From NCBI GenBank assembly GCA_030619435.1, contig JAUXBI010000013.1, forward strand, positions 1 through 13,513: a stretch of DNA of 13,513 bases, written 5' to 3'. Positions 1 through 7,707 of this stretch are shown here, in pieces (position 1 is the stretch's first letter; each line of letters begins with the position of its first letter). The stretch is from Syntrophaceae bacterium (GTDB taxonomy: Bacteria; Desulfobacterota; Syntrophia; Syntrophales; UBA2210). The translations under genes and the position numbers were made by a program. The notes beneath the pieces were generated by a model, which saw only the letters and a list, made by a program, of their open reading frames with translations, had not been told where the DNA came from and ran no database searches.

Positions 1-993
1 CCCCGCAAGGATCGCCCTTTCTATCGCCGTTTCGAGTCCATAATGTTGCCGTATCGCGTTCATCTGCATATCATCGGAGACGACAACGCCCGCGTATCCC
101 ATATTTCCGCGAAGAATTCCCCCTGTCACCCTGGATGAAAGTGTGGCAGGCCATACGTGATCAATCTTTTCGTTGAAGATATGGGCTGTCATGACCATGT
201 CACATTTTCCGGATCTTACAATATCCTCAAAGGGTTTCAGCTCTTCAGTAGACCATGTGTCTGTTATATCGACAAAACCTTTATGTGAGTCATTGAGGGA
301 ACTTCCATGGCCGGGGAAGTGTTTTATTGCGGAGAGGACACCATGGTTGTGCAGAGAATCAATAACTGTAAGCGCGTGCCTGGTTACAACCGTCGGATCG
401 GCGGAGAAACTTCGCTCCAGTCTTCCGATCACTGGATTATTCGGATTGACATTGAGATCCACAACGGGTGCAAAATTCAGGTTTATTCCCAGACTGGCCA
501 ATGTTTCAGCTATCGCATCCGCGTATCTTTTTGTTGTCTCAACACTGTTCAGCGATCCGAGATACTGCGCCGATACGGAAGGGGGAAACCCGAATTTTTC
601 CTTCAGACGGCATACCTTTCCGCCTTCCTGATCGATCGCGATAAAAAGGGGGACAGAGGTTGCTTTCTGCAGATCGGCCACAAGGTTCTTTACCTGTTGC
701 CCGGAGCTGATATTTCTGACGGGGTTGCCTGACGGAACATCATAATCAAACAGTATAACGCCCCCGATTTTTCTCTTCCTGATATCCTGCATAATCGGGG
801 ACCGGCTATCCACCGCAAGGCCCCTGAATCCGATCATCAGCATTTGCCCTGCCTTTGTCCCGATATCTGTTTTTGGCTCATCCGCACTGGAGGAGATGGG
901 CAGCACCAGCATTCCGAAGACTGCGAGGATGATGCATATCATCACCGAGTGGATCAGTTTCTCCCATCTGTGCCGGAAAATATTAGATTTCAT
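1..993 (-). CDS. nagZ: Exported beta-N-acetylhexosaminidase, glycoside hydrolase family 3 (NagZ type), C-terminus cut by window edge
   Basis: 331 codons are visible and the gene runs off the left edge. The product should cleave terminal beta-linked N-acetylglucosamine, for example from muropeptides during cell-wall recycling. GH3 landmarks appear in order: IDQEGG near residue 127, NFAPVVD near 182, KHFPGHG at 225-231 followed by the D236-S-H238 dyad used as general acid/base in this subfamily, and GYAGVVVSDDM ending near 309, where D307 is the expected nucleophile. The N-terminus has basic residues, then a hydrophobic run (about residues 17-33) ending SSSA-DE, a typical Sec signal peptide with no lipobox Cys. 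It is therefore probably periplasmic, like Bacillus NagZ and unlike the cytosolic E. coli enzyme. The ATG at 993 was chosen because it gives this clean signal peptide; AGGG lies 4 bases upstream. It follows prfA by 111 bp in the same direction. Confidence 0.93.
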   Translation of the reverse strand, partial: MKSNIFRHRWEKLIHSVMICIILAVFGMLVLPISSSADEPKTDIGTKAGQMLMIGFRGLAVDSRSPIMQDIRKRKIGGVILFDYDVPSGNPVRNISSGQQVKNLVADLQKATSVPLFIAIDQEGGKVCRLKEKFGFPPSVSAQYLGSLNSVETTKRYADAIAETLASLGINLNFAPVVDLNVNPNNPVIGRLERSFSADPTVVTRHALTVIDSLHNHGVLSAIKHFPGHGSSLNDSHKGFVDITDTWSTEELKPFEDIVRSGKCDMVMTAHIFNEKIDHVWPATLSSRVTGGILRGNMGYAGVVVSDDMQMNAIRQHYGLETAIERAILAG

Positions 994-1038
994 AAAACCC
1001 TGGTCATGTATGTTGAAAGGATTAAAAAAGATAAGGAG

Positions 1039-1059
1039 TTGCCAATGGGATGATGGCAA
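1039..1059 (-). terminator. Weak hairpin between prfA and nagZ
   Basis: TTGCCA (1039-1044) and TGGCAA (1054-1059) form a perfect 6-bp stem with a 9-base loop. On the minus strand a run of six T follows, but only about 9 bases past the stem, so this is not a canonical intrinsic terminator. It could be a weak or partial terminator after prfA, or chance. Confidence 0.25.
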
Positions 1060-1104
1060 ACACCACATCTGCCTGCAAACTTTTGACTGTCGGATTAGTT
1101 ATAT

Positions 1105-2175
1105 TCATACAGCGGGGGATTTCAGAGCTTCGGCCTGATAGTGGGTATTGAGAGCGTCAATAATAGCGTCGATATCTCCATCGAGGATATTTTCCAGATT
1201 GTACAGGGTGAGTCCGATCCTGTGGTCTGTCATCCGTCCCTGGGGAAAGTTATATGTCCTTATTCTCTGGCTCCTGTCTCCGCTTCCCACCTGCTGTTTT
1301 CTTGTCTCGGAGATCGCGGCATTCTGTTCCTCGCTTATCTGTTCAAAAAGTCTGGCTCGGAGTACTTTGAGAGCCTTTGCCTTGTTTTTATGCTGCGATT
1401 TCTCGTCCTGGCAGGTCACCACAAGACCTGTCGGAAGATGGGTGATTCTTACCGCGGAATCCGTGGTGTTGACGCTCTGTCCTCCGTGACCTGTCGAGCG
1501 ATAGACATCTATCCGGAGATCATTAAGATCAATGTTCACTTCCACTTCTTCCGCTTCAGGAAGAACCGCCACCGTTACAGCGGATGTATGGATTCTCCCC
1601 TGTGTCTCGGTAACGGGAACCCTCTGTACGCGGTGAACTCCGCTTTCGTATTTCAGCCTGCTGTATGCGCCGTTCCCCTCGATAAGCAGTATGACTTCCT
1701 TAAAGCCTCCCACGCCTCCGGACAGACTGGAGCTTATAATCTCCTCTTTCCAGCCATATCTCTCCGCGTACCTGGTATACATCCTGAAAAGATCTTCGGC
1801 AAAAAGTCCGGCCTCATCACCGCCTGTACCGGCCCTTATTTCCAGAAATACATTTCTCTCGTCATTTGGATCTTTCGGAAGCAGAAGGACTTTCAACTTT
1901 TCTTCCAGAACCTGCAGCTTTTCCCGCAGCTGGGGAAGTTCCTCTTTCGCCAGTTCCCGCAGCTCTTCGTCCCCATCTTTGAGAAGATCTTTATTGTCCT
2001 CGATCTGGGATTTTATATCTCCATATTCTCTGTAGGTCTGCACGATATCTGAAATGGAGGCATGCTCTTTGGCATACTTCCGGTATTCGTCATAATTGCC
2101 GATTACAGCGGGATCGCTCAACAATTCTTCCAGATTCTGATATTTTTCCTCGATTTCTTTAAGCTTTGTCAGCAT
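1105..2175 (-). CDS. prfA: Peptide chain release factor 1
   Basis: 356 residues, the normal RF1 length. RF1 reads UAA and UAG stop codons in the ribosomal A site and triggers hydrolysis of the peptidyl-tRNA ester. The stop-recognition tripeptide is of RF1 type: P187-V188-T189 in [13 protein letters not shown], not the SPF of RF2. The catalytic GGQ loop is at 231-233 within [10 protein letters not shown]. The first 100 or so residues are a charged helical domain, as expected. The start ATG at 2175 has AGGAAG a few bases upstream. The gene lies 183 bp after rpmE. prmC, the methyltransferase for the GGQ glutamine that often follows prfA, is not next here; nagZ is. Confidence 0.98.
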   Translation of the reverse strand: MLTKLKEIEEKYQNLEELLSDPAVIGNYDEYRKYAKEHASISDIVQTYREYGDIKSQIEDNKDLLKDGDEELRELAKEELPQLREKLQVLEEKLKVLLLPKDPNDERNVFLEIRAGTGGDEAGLFAEDLFRMYTRYAERYGWKEEIISSSLSGGVGGFKEVILLIEGNGAYSRLKYESGVHRVQRVPVTETQGRIHTSAVTVAVLPEAEEVEVNIDLNDLRIDVYRSTGHGGQSVNTTDSAVRITHLPTGLVVTCQDEKSQHKNKAKALKVLRARLFEQISEEQNAAISETRKQQVGSGDRSQRIRTYNFPQGRMTDHRIGLTLYNLENILDGDIDAIIDALNTHYQAEALKSPAV

Positions 2176-2265
2176 ACTATTCTTCCTGGATTGACGGTGA
2201 TTTACTTCAGAGATAGGAATGGCTCTAAAAGGACGGTCCTTCCGGGCCGCGGAAGATACCTGATA

Positions 2266-2366
2266 AAAAGTAACTGTTTGTCACAGAGGCACAAAGAGGA
2301 GGTGGGGATACCTTGTCAGTAGAAACAAAACCGCTTTGTGCCTGATCAGTTATGGTTGCTACTTTT
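2266..2366. repeat. Interrupted long inverted repeat in the rpmE-prfA spacer
   Basis: The 183-bp spacer has no plausible gene on either strand. It holds a perfect 10-bp inverted repeat, AGGCACAAAG (2287-2296) and CTTTGTGCCT (2334-2343). On the minus strand the pairing can extend outward with ACTG/CAGT (2350-2347 with 2276-2273) and AAAAGTA/TACTTTT (2366-2360 with 2272-2266), separated by bulges, so the outer arm includes the rpmE stop codon. The loop is large (37 bases) and no T-run follows the stem closely, so this is not an ordinary terminator. It may be an mRNA structure between rpmE and prfA or a remnant of a dispersed intergenic repeat. Confidence 0.5.
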
Positions 2367-2565
2367 CAAGATTGGAATATCTGCGGTTGAACTTTTCTAT
2401 TCTTCCAGCGGTATCCATTATTTTTTGTTTTCCGGTAAAGAAGGGGTGACACTGGGAGCATACCTCAATTTTGATATCGCCTTTGGTGGATCTGGTTTCA
2501 ATAACATTCCCGCAGACACATGTCACTTTCGATTCCTTATATTCCGGGTGAATATCCTTTTTCAT
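2359..2565 (-). CDS. rpmE: Large ribosomal subunit protein bL31, zinc-binding form
   Basis: 68 residues, full length. bL31 sits at the central protuberance of the 50S subunit and contacts the 30S head. The start MKKDIHPEY is typical, and the four zinc-ligand cysteines are present: C16 and C18 in CVCG, C36 and C39 in CSQCHPF. This is the C+ type, which binds zinc and is the form replaced by a cysteine-free paralogue under zinc starvation in some bacteria; no paralogue is visible here. A strong ribosome binding site AAGGAGG (2584-2578) precedes the ATG by 12 bases. It follows rho, a very common pairing, but it also has its own sigma70-like promoter in the 79-bp gap. Confidence 0.98.
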   Translation of the reverse strand: MKKDIHPEYKESKVTCVCGNVIETRSTKGDIKIEVCSQCHPFFTGKQKIMDTAGRIEKFNRRYSNLEK

Positions 2566-2602
2566 AATTTCTATCAGCCTCCTTCAGCATTGAAAAATCG
2601 CT

Positions 2603-2630
2603 ATTATATCCATATCAAAACAAGTTTCAA
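2603..2630 (-). promoter_or_regulatory. Sigma70-type promoter for rpmE
   Basis: On the minus strand, TTGAAA (2630-2625) and a perfect TATAAT (2608-2603) are separated by 16 bases. Transcription would start near 2596, giving a leader of about 30 bases that contains the AAGGAGG ribosome binding site. This lets rpmE (and perhaps prfA) be expressed independently of rho. Confidence 0.7.
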
Positions 2631-2644
2631 GTAAATAATTCTAC

Positions 2645-3892
2645 TCACTGGTTCATAGATTTAAAGAATTCCTTGTTGGTGCTTGTTCTTTTTATCTTAT
2701 CAATGATAAATTCCATGGCATCCACGGGGTTCATCTCCTGCAGGAGTCTCCTCAGTATCCATATTCTGTTCAGATTTTCCTTCTCGATCAGCATCTCTTC
2801 TTTTCTTGTGCCCGAATGGACAAGATCGAAAGCGGGAAAAATTCTCCTGTCGGAGATTCTTCTGTCGAGATGCAGCTCCATGTTTCCTGTTCCCTTGAAC
2901 TCTTCAAAGATAACTTCATCCATCCGGCTTCCGGTATCGATAAGGGCAGTCGAGATTATTGTGAGGCTGCCGCCTCCTTCAATATTCCTCGCGGCGCCGA
3001 AAAATCTCTTCGGTTTGTGCAGGGCGTTGGAATCAACACCGCCGGAGAGTACCTTCCCGCTTGGCGGCACAACGGAATTATATGCCCTGGCAAGTCTGGT
3101 AATGCTGTCCAGAAGTATGACAACATCTCTGTTATGTTCTACCAGACGCTTGGCCTTTTCGAGAACCATCTCCGCGATCTGGACATGCCGTGTGGCGGTT
3201 TCATCAAAGGTTGAAGAGATAACCTCGCCGGAAACGCTTCTTTCCATGTCTGTCACTTCTTCAGGGCGTTCATCTATCAGAAGAACCATCAGTATGGCGT
3301 CTTCATGATTCGCGGTAATGCTGTTGGCGAGATCTTTTAAGAGGACCGTTTTCCCTGTTCTGGGTGGTGATACGATAAGGCCTCTCTGTCCCTTGCCTAT
3401 CGGTGTAAAAATATCCATAATCCTTGTTGAGTAGTTCTCCGGATCCGATTCCAGCATCCACTTTTCTTCGGGATACAGAGGGGTCAGATTGTCAAAGAGT
3501 ATCTTGCCCCTGGCCGCTTCCGGAGCCTCAAAATTTATGGATTCCACCTTCAGGAGGGCAAAATACTTCTCTCCTTCTTTCGGAGGTCTCACCTCGCCAT
3601 ATATCGTGTCTCCTGTTCTCATCCCGAATCTACGTATCTGAGAGGGAGAAACATAGATATCATCAGGTCCCGGAAAATAGTTGTAACCTACTGATCTGAG
3701 AAAACCGAATCCATCAGGAAGTGTTTCGAGGACACCTTCTCCGGTGATGGTGCCGTTTTTCTCGGTCTGAGTTTGAAGGACCGCAAAGATAAGATCCTGC
3801 CTTTTCATCCCGCTTGCGCCGGCTACGTTAAGCTTTTCCGCCAATGTATTAAGTTCGCTTATGGATTTACTTTTGACTTCTGAAATGTTCAT
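2645..3892 (-). CDS. rho: Transcription termination factor Rho
   Basis: 415 residues, a standard Rho without a large N-terminal insertion. Rho is a homohexameric RNA-dependent ATPase that loads on untranslated RNA and dissociates the elongation complex. Domains in order: N-terminal helical Rho_N (about 1-45), the cold-shock-like primary RNA-binding domain (about 48-120, with GFGFLR at 61-66), then the RecA-type motor. Walker A is PPRTGKT at 176-182 and Walker B DVVILLD at 256-262. The secondary-site Q-loop [10 protein letters not shown] (282-291) and the R-loop region [17 protein letters not shown] (321-337) are conserved. By comparison with E. coli, R350 before IFPAFD is the likely arginine finger. 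The ribosome binding site AGGAAAG lies a few bases before the ATG. An unusually long 416-bp gap precedes the gene. Confidence 0.99.
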   Translation of the reverse strand: MNISEVKSKSISELNTLAEKLNVAGASGMKRQDLIFAVLQTQTEKNGTITGEGVLETLPDGFGFLRSVGYNYFPGPDDIYVSPSQIRRFGMRTGDTIYGEVRPPKEGEKYFALLKVESINFEAPEAARGKILFDNLTPLYPEEKWMLESDPENYSTRIMDIFTPIGKGQRGLIVSPPRTGKTVLLKDLANSITANHEDAILMVLLIDERPEEVTDMERSVSGEVISSTFDETATRHVQIAEMVLEKAKRLVEHNRDVVILLDSITRLARAYNSVVPPSGKVLSGGVDSNALHKPKRFFGAARNIEGGGSLTIISTALIDTGSRMDEVIFEEFKGTGNMELHLDRRISDRRIFPAFDLVHSGTRKEEMLIEKENLNRIWILRRLLQEMNPVDAMEFIIDKIKRTSTNKEFFKSMNQ

Positions 3893-4308
3893 ATATCTTT
3901 CCTTTATTGATGTTCTGGCGTCAGTTCTTGCTATTTATCCTTCAGGGCATGCACACAGATACCACTCCTTCTGTTCAGACAGGCATGTACCATATCGCTT
4001 TATCTCTTTGAAAATCTATGGAGAGCATAAAAACAGGTTCCGGGCATAAACCAGAATTTCTTTAAGATGTTAACTTTTTCAAAACCTGAACATTGTGAAT
4101 CCGGTTGATTACGTTACAGAACAAATTTTGAATTTATGATGGATTTGGAGCTGTCAAAAGCCCTCAGTACTCAAGGTGTATTCTATAATATTCTTTTCTT
4201 CTCGGTGGCTAATCTGGTCTCTCGAAATGTTTCAAAAGGAAGGGTTTAGCACACAACCACGTATGAAGAAGCCATCTACATCAAAGCAGCGAACATGTCA
4301 AGGATTTT
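3893..4308 (-). promoter_or_regulatory. 416-bp gap upstream of rho: probable promoter and long leader
   Basis: No standard-size gene fits on either strand. Minus-strand promoter candidates, none strong: TTGACA (4302-4297) with a poor TAGATG 17 bases on; TTGACA (4157-4152) with TAAATT 15 bases on; TTAACA near 4069 with a weak TGG-preceded TTTATG 17 bases on. Depending on which is used, the rho leader would be roughly 130 to 380 bases. Long leaders subject to autogenous Rho termination are known for rho in E. coli, so the same is possible here by inference. At the far end, AACATGT (4292-4298) and ACATGTT (4311-4317) form a 7-bp inverted repeat spanning the stop codon of the upstream gene, without a T-run suited to a minus-strand terminator. 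Confidence 0.4.
3931..3993 (-). CDS. Possible 20-codon leader peptide upstream of rho
   Basis: A short ATG-to-TAG frame (begins MVHACLN, ends ALKDK) lies 38 bases before the rho start. Its ribosome binding site is weak (AGAGATAAAGCG before the ATG). The E. coli rho transcript carries a leader peptide frame (rhoL), which makes the position suggestive, but this frame is short enough to arise by chance and I see no sequence resemblance. Confidence 0.15.
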   Translation of the reverse strand: MVHACLNRRSGICVHALKDK

Positions 4309-5172
4309 TTACATGTTATGTCGAACAGCAGCCTGTCGCAGCATTATAAAGCTCAACTGTCTTCCCGTATCGCCACGCTCCCTCCTGTGCGAAAAAAAGG
4401 TGTCCCTGTTACATGACGTGCAGATATCAGCGGAAAATATATTTTCCGGGGGAACGCCCGCGTCAAGCAACTGGGATTTGTTGGCCGCGGGCAGATCAAG
4501 CATCCATTTCCCATCCTCTTTACACCTGGCTAAGAAAGGATCTTTGCACCGTTTGTTATCAAAGTGATGGACAACGGATTCGTCAACCTCGTAACAGCAG
4601 GAACCTATAGCCGGGCCTATAACAGCCAGAATGTCCGCCGGCGTGGAGGTAAATTCTTTCATGAAAGTGCCTACGGCCCTGGCGACAATTTCCAGGGATG
4701 TTCCCCTCCATCCCGCGTGCACCACCCCGACCACCCGCCTTGCGCAGTCGGCAAGAAACACCGGAACGCAGTCGGCCGTCTTTATGCCTATAGGCACGCC
4801 GGGCATCGCGGAAATAATGCCGTCATATTCGAGCTTTCCATCCTGCCGCCAATCCTGCCTCTTTTCATCAATAATCAGAAGTCTGTCTCCATGTACCTGA
4901 TTGACAGTAACGACATTTTGTTCCGGGATGTCAAAGGCGGAGCAGAGCAGATCCCTGTTTTTCAACAGGTGCTCTTCGGGGTCACCTGACCGTGTGCCGA
5001 AATTGAGATTGGCCAGCTTTCCCTCGCTTATGCCGCCCCATCTGGTGCAAAACGCGTGGGTTATAAAATCGCACTCACCAAGCGCCAGGCACTCCAGATA
5101 CTGAACGTTGCCTCGCTTCGAAAATCTGAATGCGTCTGATGTGCCATATTTCTGTTCCGGGGCTTTAAACAT
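4309..5172 (-). CDS. pgeF: YfiH/PgeF family multicopper-oxidase-like (laccase-domain) protein
   Basis: 287 residues, slightly longer than the usual 240-280. The family has been described as polyphenol oxidase, as purine nucleoside phosphorylase/adenosine deaminase (LACC1, YlmD), and in E. coli as a peptidoglycan editing factor that removes mis-incorporated L-serine precursors. The exact substrate here cannot be read from sequence. Conserved landmarks: NLNFGTRSGD (55-64), NQVHGD (91-96), KTADCVPVF (131-139), VVHAGWRGT (150-158), IGPAIGSCCYEV (185-196), and near the C-terminus DICTSC...FFSHRRERGDTGR. H94, C135 and H152 match the family metal/active-site triad. Its ATG overlaps the stop of the upstream pseudouridine synthase by one base (TAATG), so translation is probably coupled. 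An rluD-yfiH pair is also found in enterobacteria. Confidence 0.93.
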   Translation of the reverse strand: MFKAPEQKYGTSDAFRFSKRGNVQYLECLALGECDFITHAFCTRWGGISEGKLANLNFGTRSGDPEEHLLKNRDLLCSAFDIPEQNVVTVNQVHGDRLLIIDEKRQDWRQDGKLEYDGIISAMPGVPIGIKTADCVPVFLADCARRVVGVVHAGWRGTSLEIVARAVGTFMKEFTSTPADILAVIGPAIGSCCYEVDESVVHHFDNKRCKDPFLARCKEDGKWMLDLPAANKSQLLDAGVPPENIFSADICTSCNRDTFFSHRRERGDTGRQLSFIMLRQAAVRHNM

Positions 5173-6146
5173 TAGTTTCCACTATTCCTGAGCGTATCGC
5201 ATACCTGAGCCATATCATCTGGAAGAAGGGATGAGAATTCCATGAGATTGCCCGTAACCGGATGATGGAAGCAAAGTTCGCTTGAGTGAAGGGCCTGCCT
5301 CCGAATTTTCCTCAACGCTACCTGCCGGATATTATCTTTTACCGCTTCGATTCTTTTTTTTGAATTACCGTAAACAGCGTCTCCAACGACAGGATATCCT
5401 GTGGCGTTCAGATGCACCCGGATCTGATGTGTTCTGCCTGTTTCAATCCGGACAGAAAGGAGCGTGGCGATATTGTAACGTTCCTCCACACTCCAGCGGG
5501 TCAGCGATTCTTTACCTCTTCTGCTGTTGGTGGACATCTTTTTCCTGTCCACAGGATGTCTCCCTATAGACAGATCGATTATCCCATCTTCTTCCTTCAT
5601 ATCGCCATGTACAAGAACCCTGTAAACTTTTTTGACGAGATGTTCTTTAAACTGTCCTGCCAGCCCGATGTGGGCTTCATCCGACTTTGCGATCACCATA
5701 AGCCCTGATGTGTCCTTGTCCAGGCGATGTACTATGCCGGGTCTTTTGACACCGCCAATGCCGGAAAGATCCCCGCAATGAAACAGGAGAGCATTGACAA
5801 GTGTGCCGCTGCGGTTTCCCGCCGCGGGATGGACGATCATGCCATGGGGTTTGTTTATCACGAGGATGTGTTCATCTTCATAGATGATATCAAGGGGTAT
5901 TTCTTCCGGAACAAGGTCGCATTCCTTTGGCTCTTCCCTCCGGACAATGATCATGTCGCCATTTCTCAGACGACAGGACGGTTTTACTTCAACGCCGTTT
6001 ACCTGTACCTGCCCTTCATCGACCGCTCTTTTGACCTGTGAGCGCGTAACGAAAGCGCCTTTTTTAGACAAAAAAATATCAAGTCTCTCTCCATCCTCAG
6101 CGGGAGATACTCTGAATTTGAACTCTCTGTCATCTACGTGTGTCAT
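5172..6146 (-). CDS. rluD: RluA-family 23S rRNA pseudouridine synthase (RluD-like)
   Basis: 324 residues from the ATG at 6146. It converts specific uridines of 23S rRNA to pseudouridine; E. coli RluD acts on 1911, 1915 and 1917 in helix 69. An N-terminal S4 RNA-binding domain (ERLDIFLSKK through VQVNGVEVKPS, about residues 20-60) is followed by the catalytic domain with INKPHGMIVHP, then RPGIVHRLDKDTSGL, where the Asp of RLD (residue 143 in this numbering) is the catalytic nucleophile, and GRTHQIRVHL. Another in-frame ATG at 6194 would add 16 residues. I prefer 6146 because the S4 domain then begins about 20 residues in, as in relatives, and GGATGAAAAAAAG precedes it, while 6194 has no visible ribosome binding site. 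It follows selA closely and overlaps the next gene by one base. Confidence 0.93.
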   Translation of the reverse strand: MTHVDDREFKFRVSPAEDGERLDIFLSKKGAFVTRSQVKRAVDEGQVQVNGVEVKPSCRLRNGDMIIVRREEPKECDLVPEEIPLDIIYEDEHILVINKPHGMIVHPAAGNRSGTLVNALLFHCGDLSGIGGVKRPGIVHRLDKDTSGLMVIAKSDEAHIGLAGQFKEHLVKKVYRVLVHGDMKEEDGIIDLSIGRHPVDRKKMSTNSRRGKESLTRWSVEERYNIATLLSVRIETGRTHQIRVHLNATGYPVVGDAVYGNSKKRIEAVKDNIRQVALRKIRRQALHSSELCFHHPVTGNLMEFSSLLPDDMAQVCDTLRNSGN

Positions 6147-6215
6147 CTTTTTTTCATCCGGGGATTGCTTGGAAAGCAAGGAGAGCGGAAACATCGGGAA
6201 ACAGGATTCTGAAAG

Positions 6216-7637
6216 TCACGAAAGCCCCGCTATGCGCCTCATGCCATCCTTTATAAAAACAAATTCTTCTTCAGTTATCGTTCTCAGGTCGAGGAGGATT
6301 TTGTCTTCAAATATCCTCGCAATTATGGGAACTTCCAGCTTCCTCAATCTTCTTTCCAGCCGGCTTGGCGAAATGCTGCGGGAGGTTACAGCCAGAACAA
6401 CGGTGGGGATCTCCTGCGTGGGAAGCGATCCGCCACCGGCCATGGAATATTCTTCCATAATGGAGAAAGTCAGGTCTTTCAGGGATAATTTCTCCAGCAG
6501 GGCCAAAAGCCTGCGTGCTCTTTTTTCGACATCGGCAACCGGTTCCGTCAACGACCGCAGCACCCTTACATCATCCACCGCCCTGTCGAGATCCAGGTAA
6601 TGCATCATCGTCGCCTCAAGGGCCGCAAGGGTTAATTTATCTATTCTCAGGGCACGATTGAGGGGGTTTTTCTTTATCTTGTCCAGGGTTGTTTTTTTGC
6701 CCAGGATTATCCCGGCCTGCGGTCCACCAAGGAGCTTATCGCCACTGAACGTCACCACATCCGCTCCTGTCTTCAGAACCTCCTGAACAGTCGGTTCTCC
6801 TTCAAAACCATATTTATCCAACGGCACGAAACATCCGCTACCCAAGTCGTTCATTACAGGAATATTTTTCTTTTTGCCAAGTTCCACCAGCTTGTCCAGA
6901 CCTATCTCATCCGTGAAACCAAGCACCTTGAAATTGCTTGTATGAACCTTAAGAATCAACCCGGTATCGTTACACACCGCGTTCTCGTAGTCCGAAAAGT
7001 GCGTGCGGTTGGTAGTGCCCACTTCTCTGAGAATGGCTCCACTTTTTTCCATAACCTCGGGAATACGAAACGCTCCCCCTATCTCAATAAGCTCTCCCCG
7101 CGAAACGATCGCCTCTTTTCCCTCCGACAGGGTATTCAGGGCAAGGAGAACTGCGGCGGCGTTATTGTTGACGATTATGGCATCTTCCGCTCCAGATACG
7201 CAGCAGAGTATCTCTCTTACATGGTCATACCTTAGTCCCCTTTTCCCCTCATCAAGGTTGAACTCCAGATTTGAATAACCCTCGCTGACATCAATAATCC
7301 TTTTCAGGGCATCCCCACAGAGGGGAGCTCTCCCAAGGTTCGTATGCAGGATGATTCCTGTGGCGTTTACCACTCGGCGCAGGCTGTAGTCATGAAGGGC
7401 AAGCAGCCTCTTTCGCACCTCCTGTGCCGCTCTGTCAGCGGAAAAAGTGCCGGAAATTTTTCCACCGCCTTTCCCCGAATTCAATATGGTTTTTCTCATC
7501 TCTTTTACAATCTGGCGGCATTTTTCCACCACGATATCTCGTGAGACGCCCTCAAAAGCGTTGTCCTTTTCGAGAACAAGGATCACCTCGTCAATCTTCG
7601 GAAGGGTTTTCAGTAATTCTCTTATCTTGTCATCCAT
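6216..7637 (-). CDS. selA: L-seryl-tRNA(Sec) selenium transferase (selenocysteine synthase)
   Basis: 473 residues, normal for SelA. This PLP enzyme, a homodecamer in known cases, converts seryl-tRNA(Sec) to selenocysteyl-tRNA(Sec) using selenophosphate, so the organism should make selenoproteins. The N-terminal tRNA-binding helical region (1-85) is followed by the fold-type I PLP domain: RRVVNATGIILHTNLGRAPL (87-106), YSNLEFNLDEGKRG (121-134), VNNNAAAVLLAL (156-167), SRGELIEIGGAFRIPEVM (179-196), EVGTTNRTH (205-213), and TFSGDKLLGGPQAG (296-309) with the Schiff-base lysine K301. GAGGAAA lies about 10 bases before the ATG. It is 70 bp downstream of the radical-SAM gene. selB, selC and selD, often linked, are not in this window. 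Confidence 0.97.
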   Translation of the reverse strand: MDDKIRELLKTLPKIDEVILVLEKDNAFEGVSRDIVVEKCRQIVKEMRKTILNSGKGGGKISGTFSADRAAQEVRKRLLALHDYSLRRVVNATGIILHTNLGRAPLCGDALKRIIDVSEGYSNLEFNLDEGKRGLRYDHVREILCCVSGAEDAIIVNNNAAAVLLALNTLSEGKEAIVSRGELIEIGGAFRIPEVMEKSGAILREVGTTNRTHFSDYENAVCNDTGLILKVHTSNFKVLGFTDEIGLDKLVELGKKKNIPVMNDLGSGCFVPLDKYGFEGEPTVQEVLKTGADVVTFSGDKLLGGPQAGIILGKKTTLDKIKKNPLNRALRIDKLTLAALEATMMHYLDLDRAVDDVRVLRSLTEPVADVEKRARRLLALLEKLSLKDLTFSIMEEYSMAGGGSLPTQEIPTVVLAVTSRSISPSRLERRLRKLEVPIIARIFEDKILLDLRTITEEEFVFIKDGMRRIAGLS

Positions 7638-7707
7638 GGCACCATTTCCTCAAAGTTTAAACAGTCGTAAAAAGTCTTTTCGTAGCGAATCCATCAAACT
7701 CTACCAC

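Noticed and set aside
173..732. Two overlapping plus-strand open frames
   Set aside because: Both are antisense to the GH3 hexosaminidase, whose KHFPGHG and SDDM motifs are on the minus strand.
1141..2052. Open frame (303 codons) on the plus strand
   Set aside because: Antisense shadow of prfA; the RF1 motifs on the minus strand settle the coding strand.
2221..2260. GC-rich palindromic stretch (AAGGACGGTCCTT and TTCCGCGGCCCGGAA on the minus strand) as a terminator before prfA
   Set aside because: The first has a one-base centre and cannot form a hairpin; the second has only a 5-bp stem and no adjoining T-run, so it is not a credible terminator.
6160..6185. TTGCTT/AAGCAA 6-bp hairpin just before the rluD start
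   Set aside because: The loop is only 3 bases and it may be coding if the upstream ATG at 6194 is used; there is no evidence of a regulatory role.
7638..7707. Possible tRNA-Sec (selC) or promoter next to selA
   Set aside because: The 70-bp gap has no cloverleaf pattern or long acceptor stem and no convincing -35/-10 pair.
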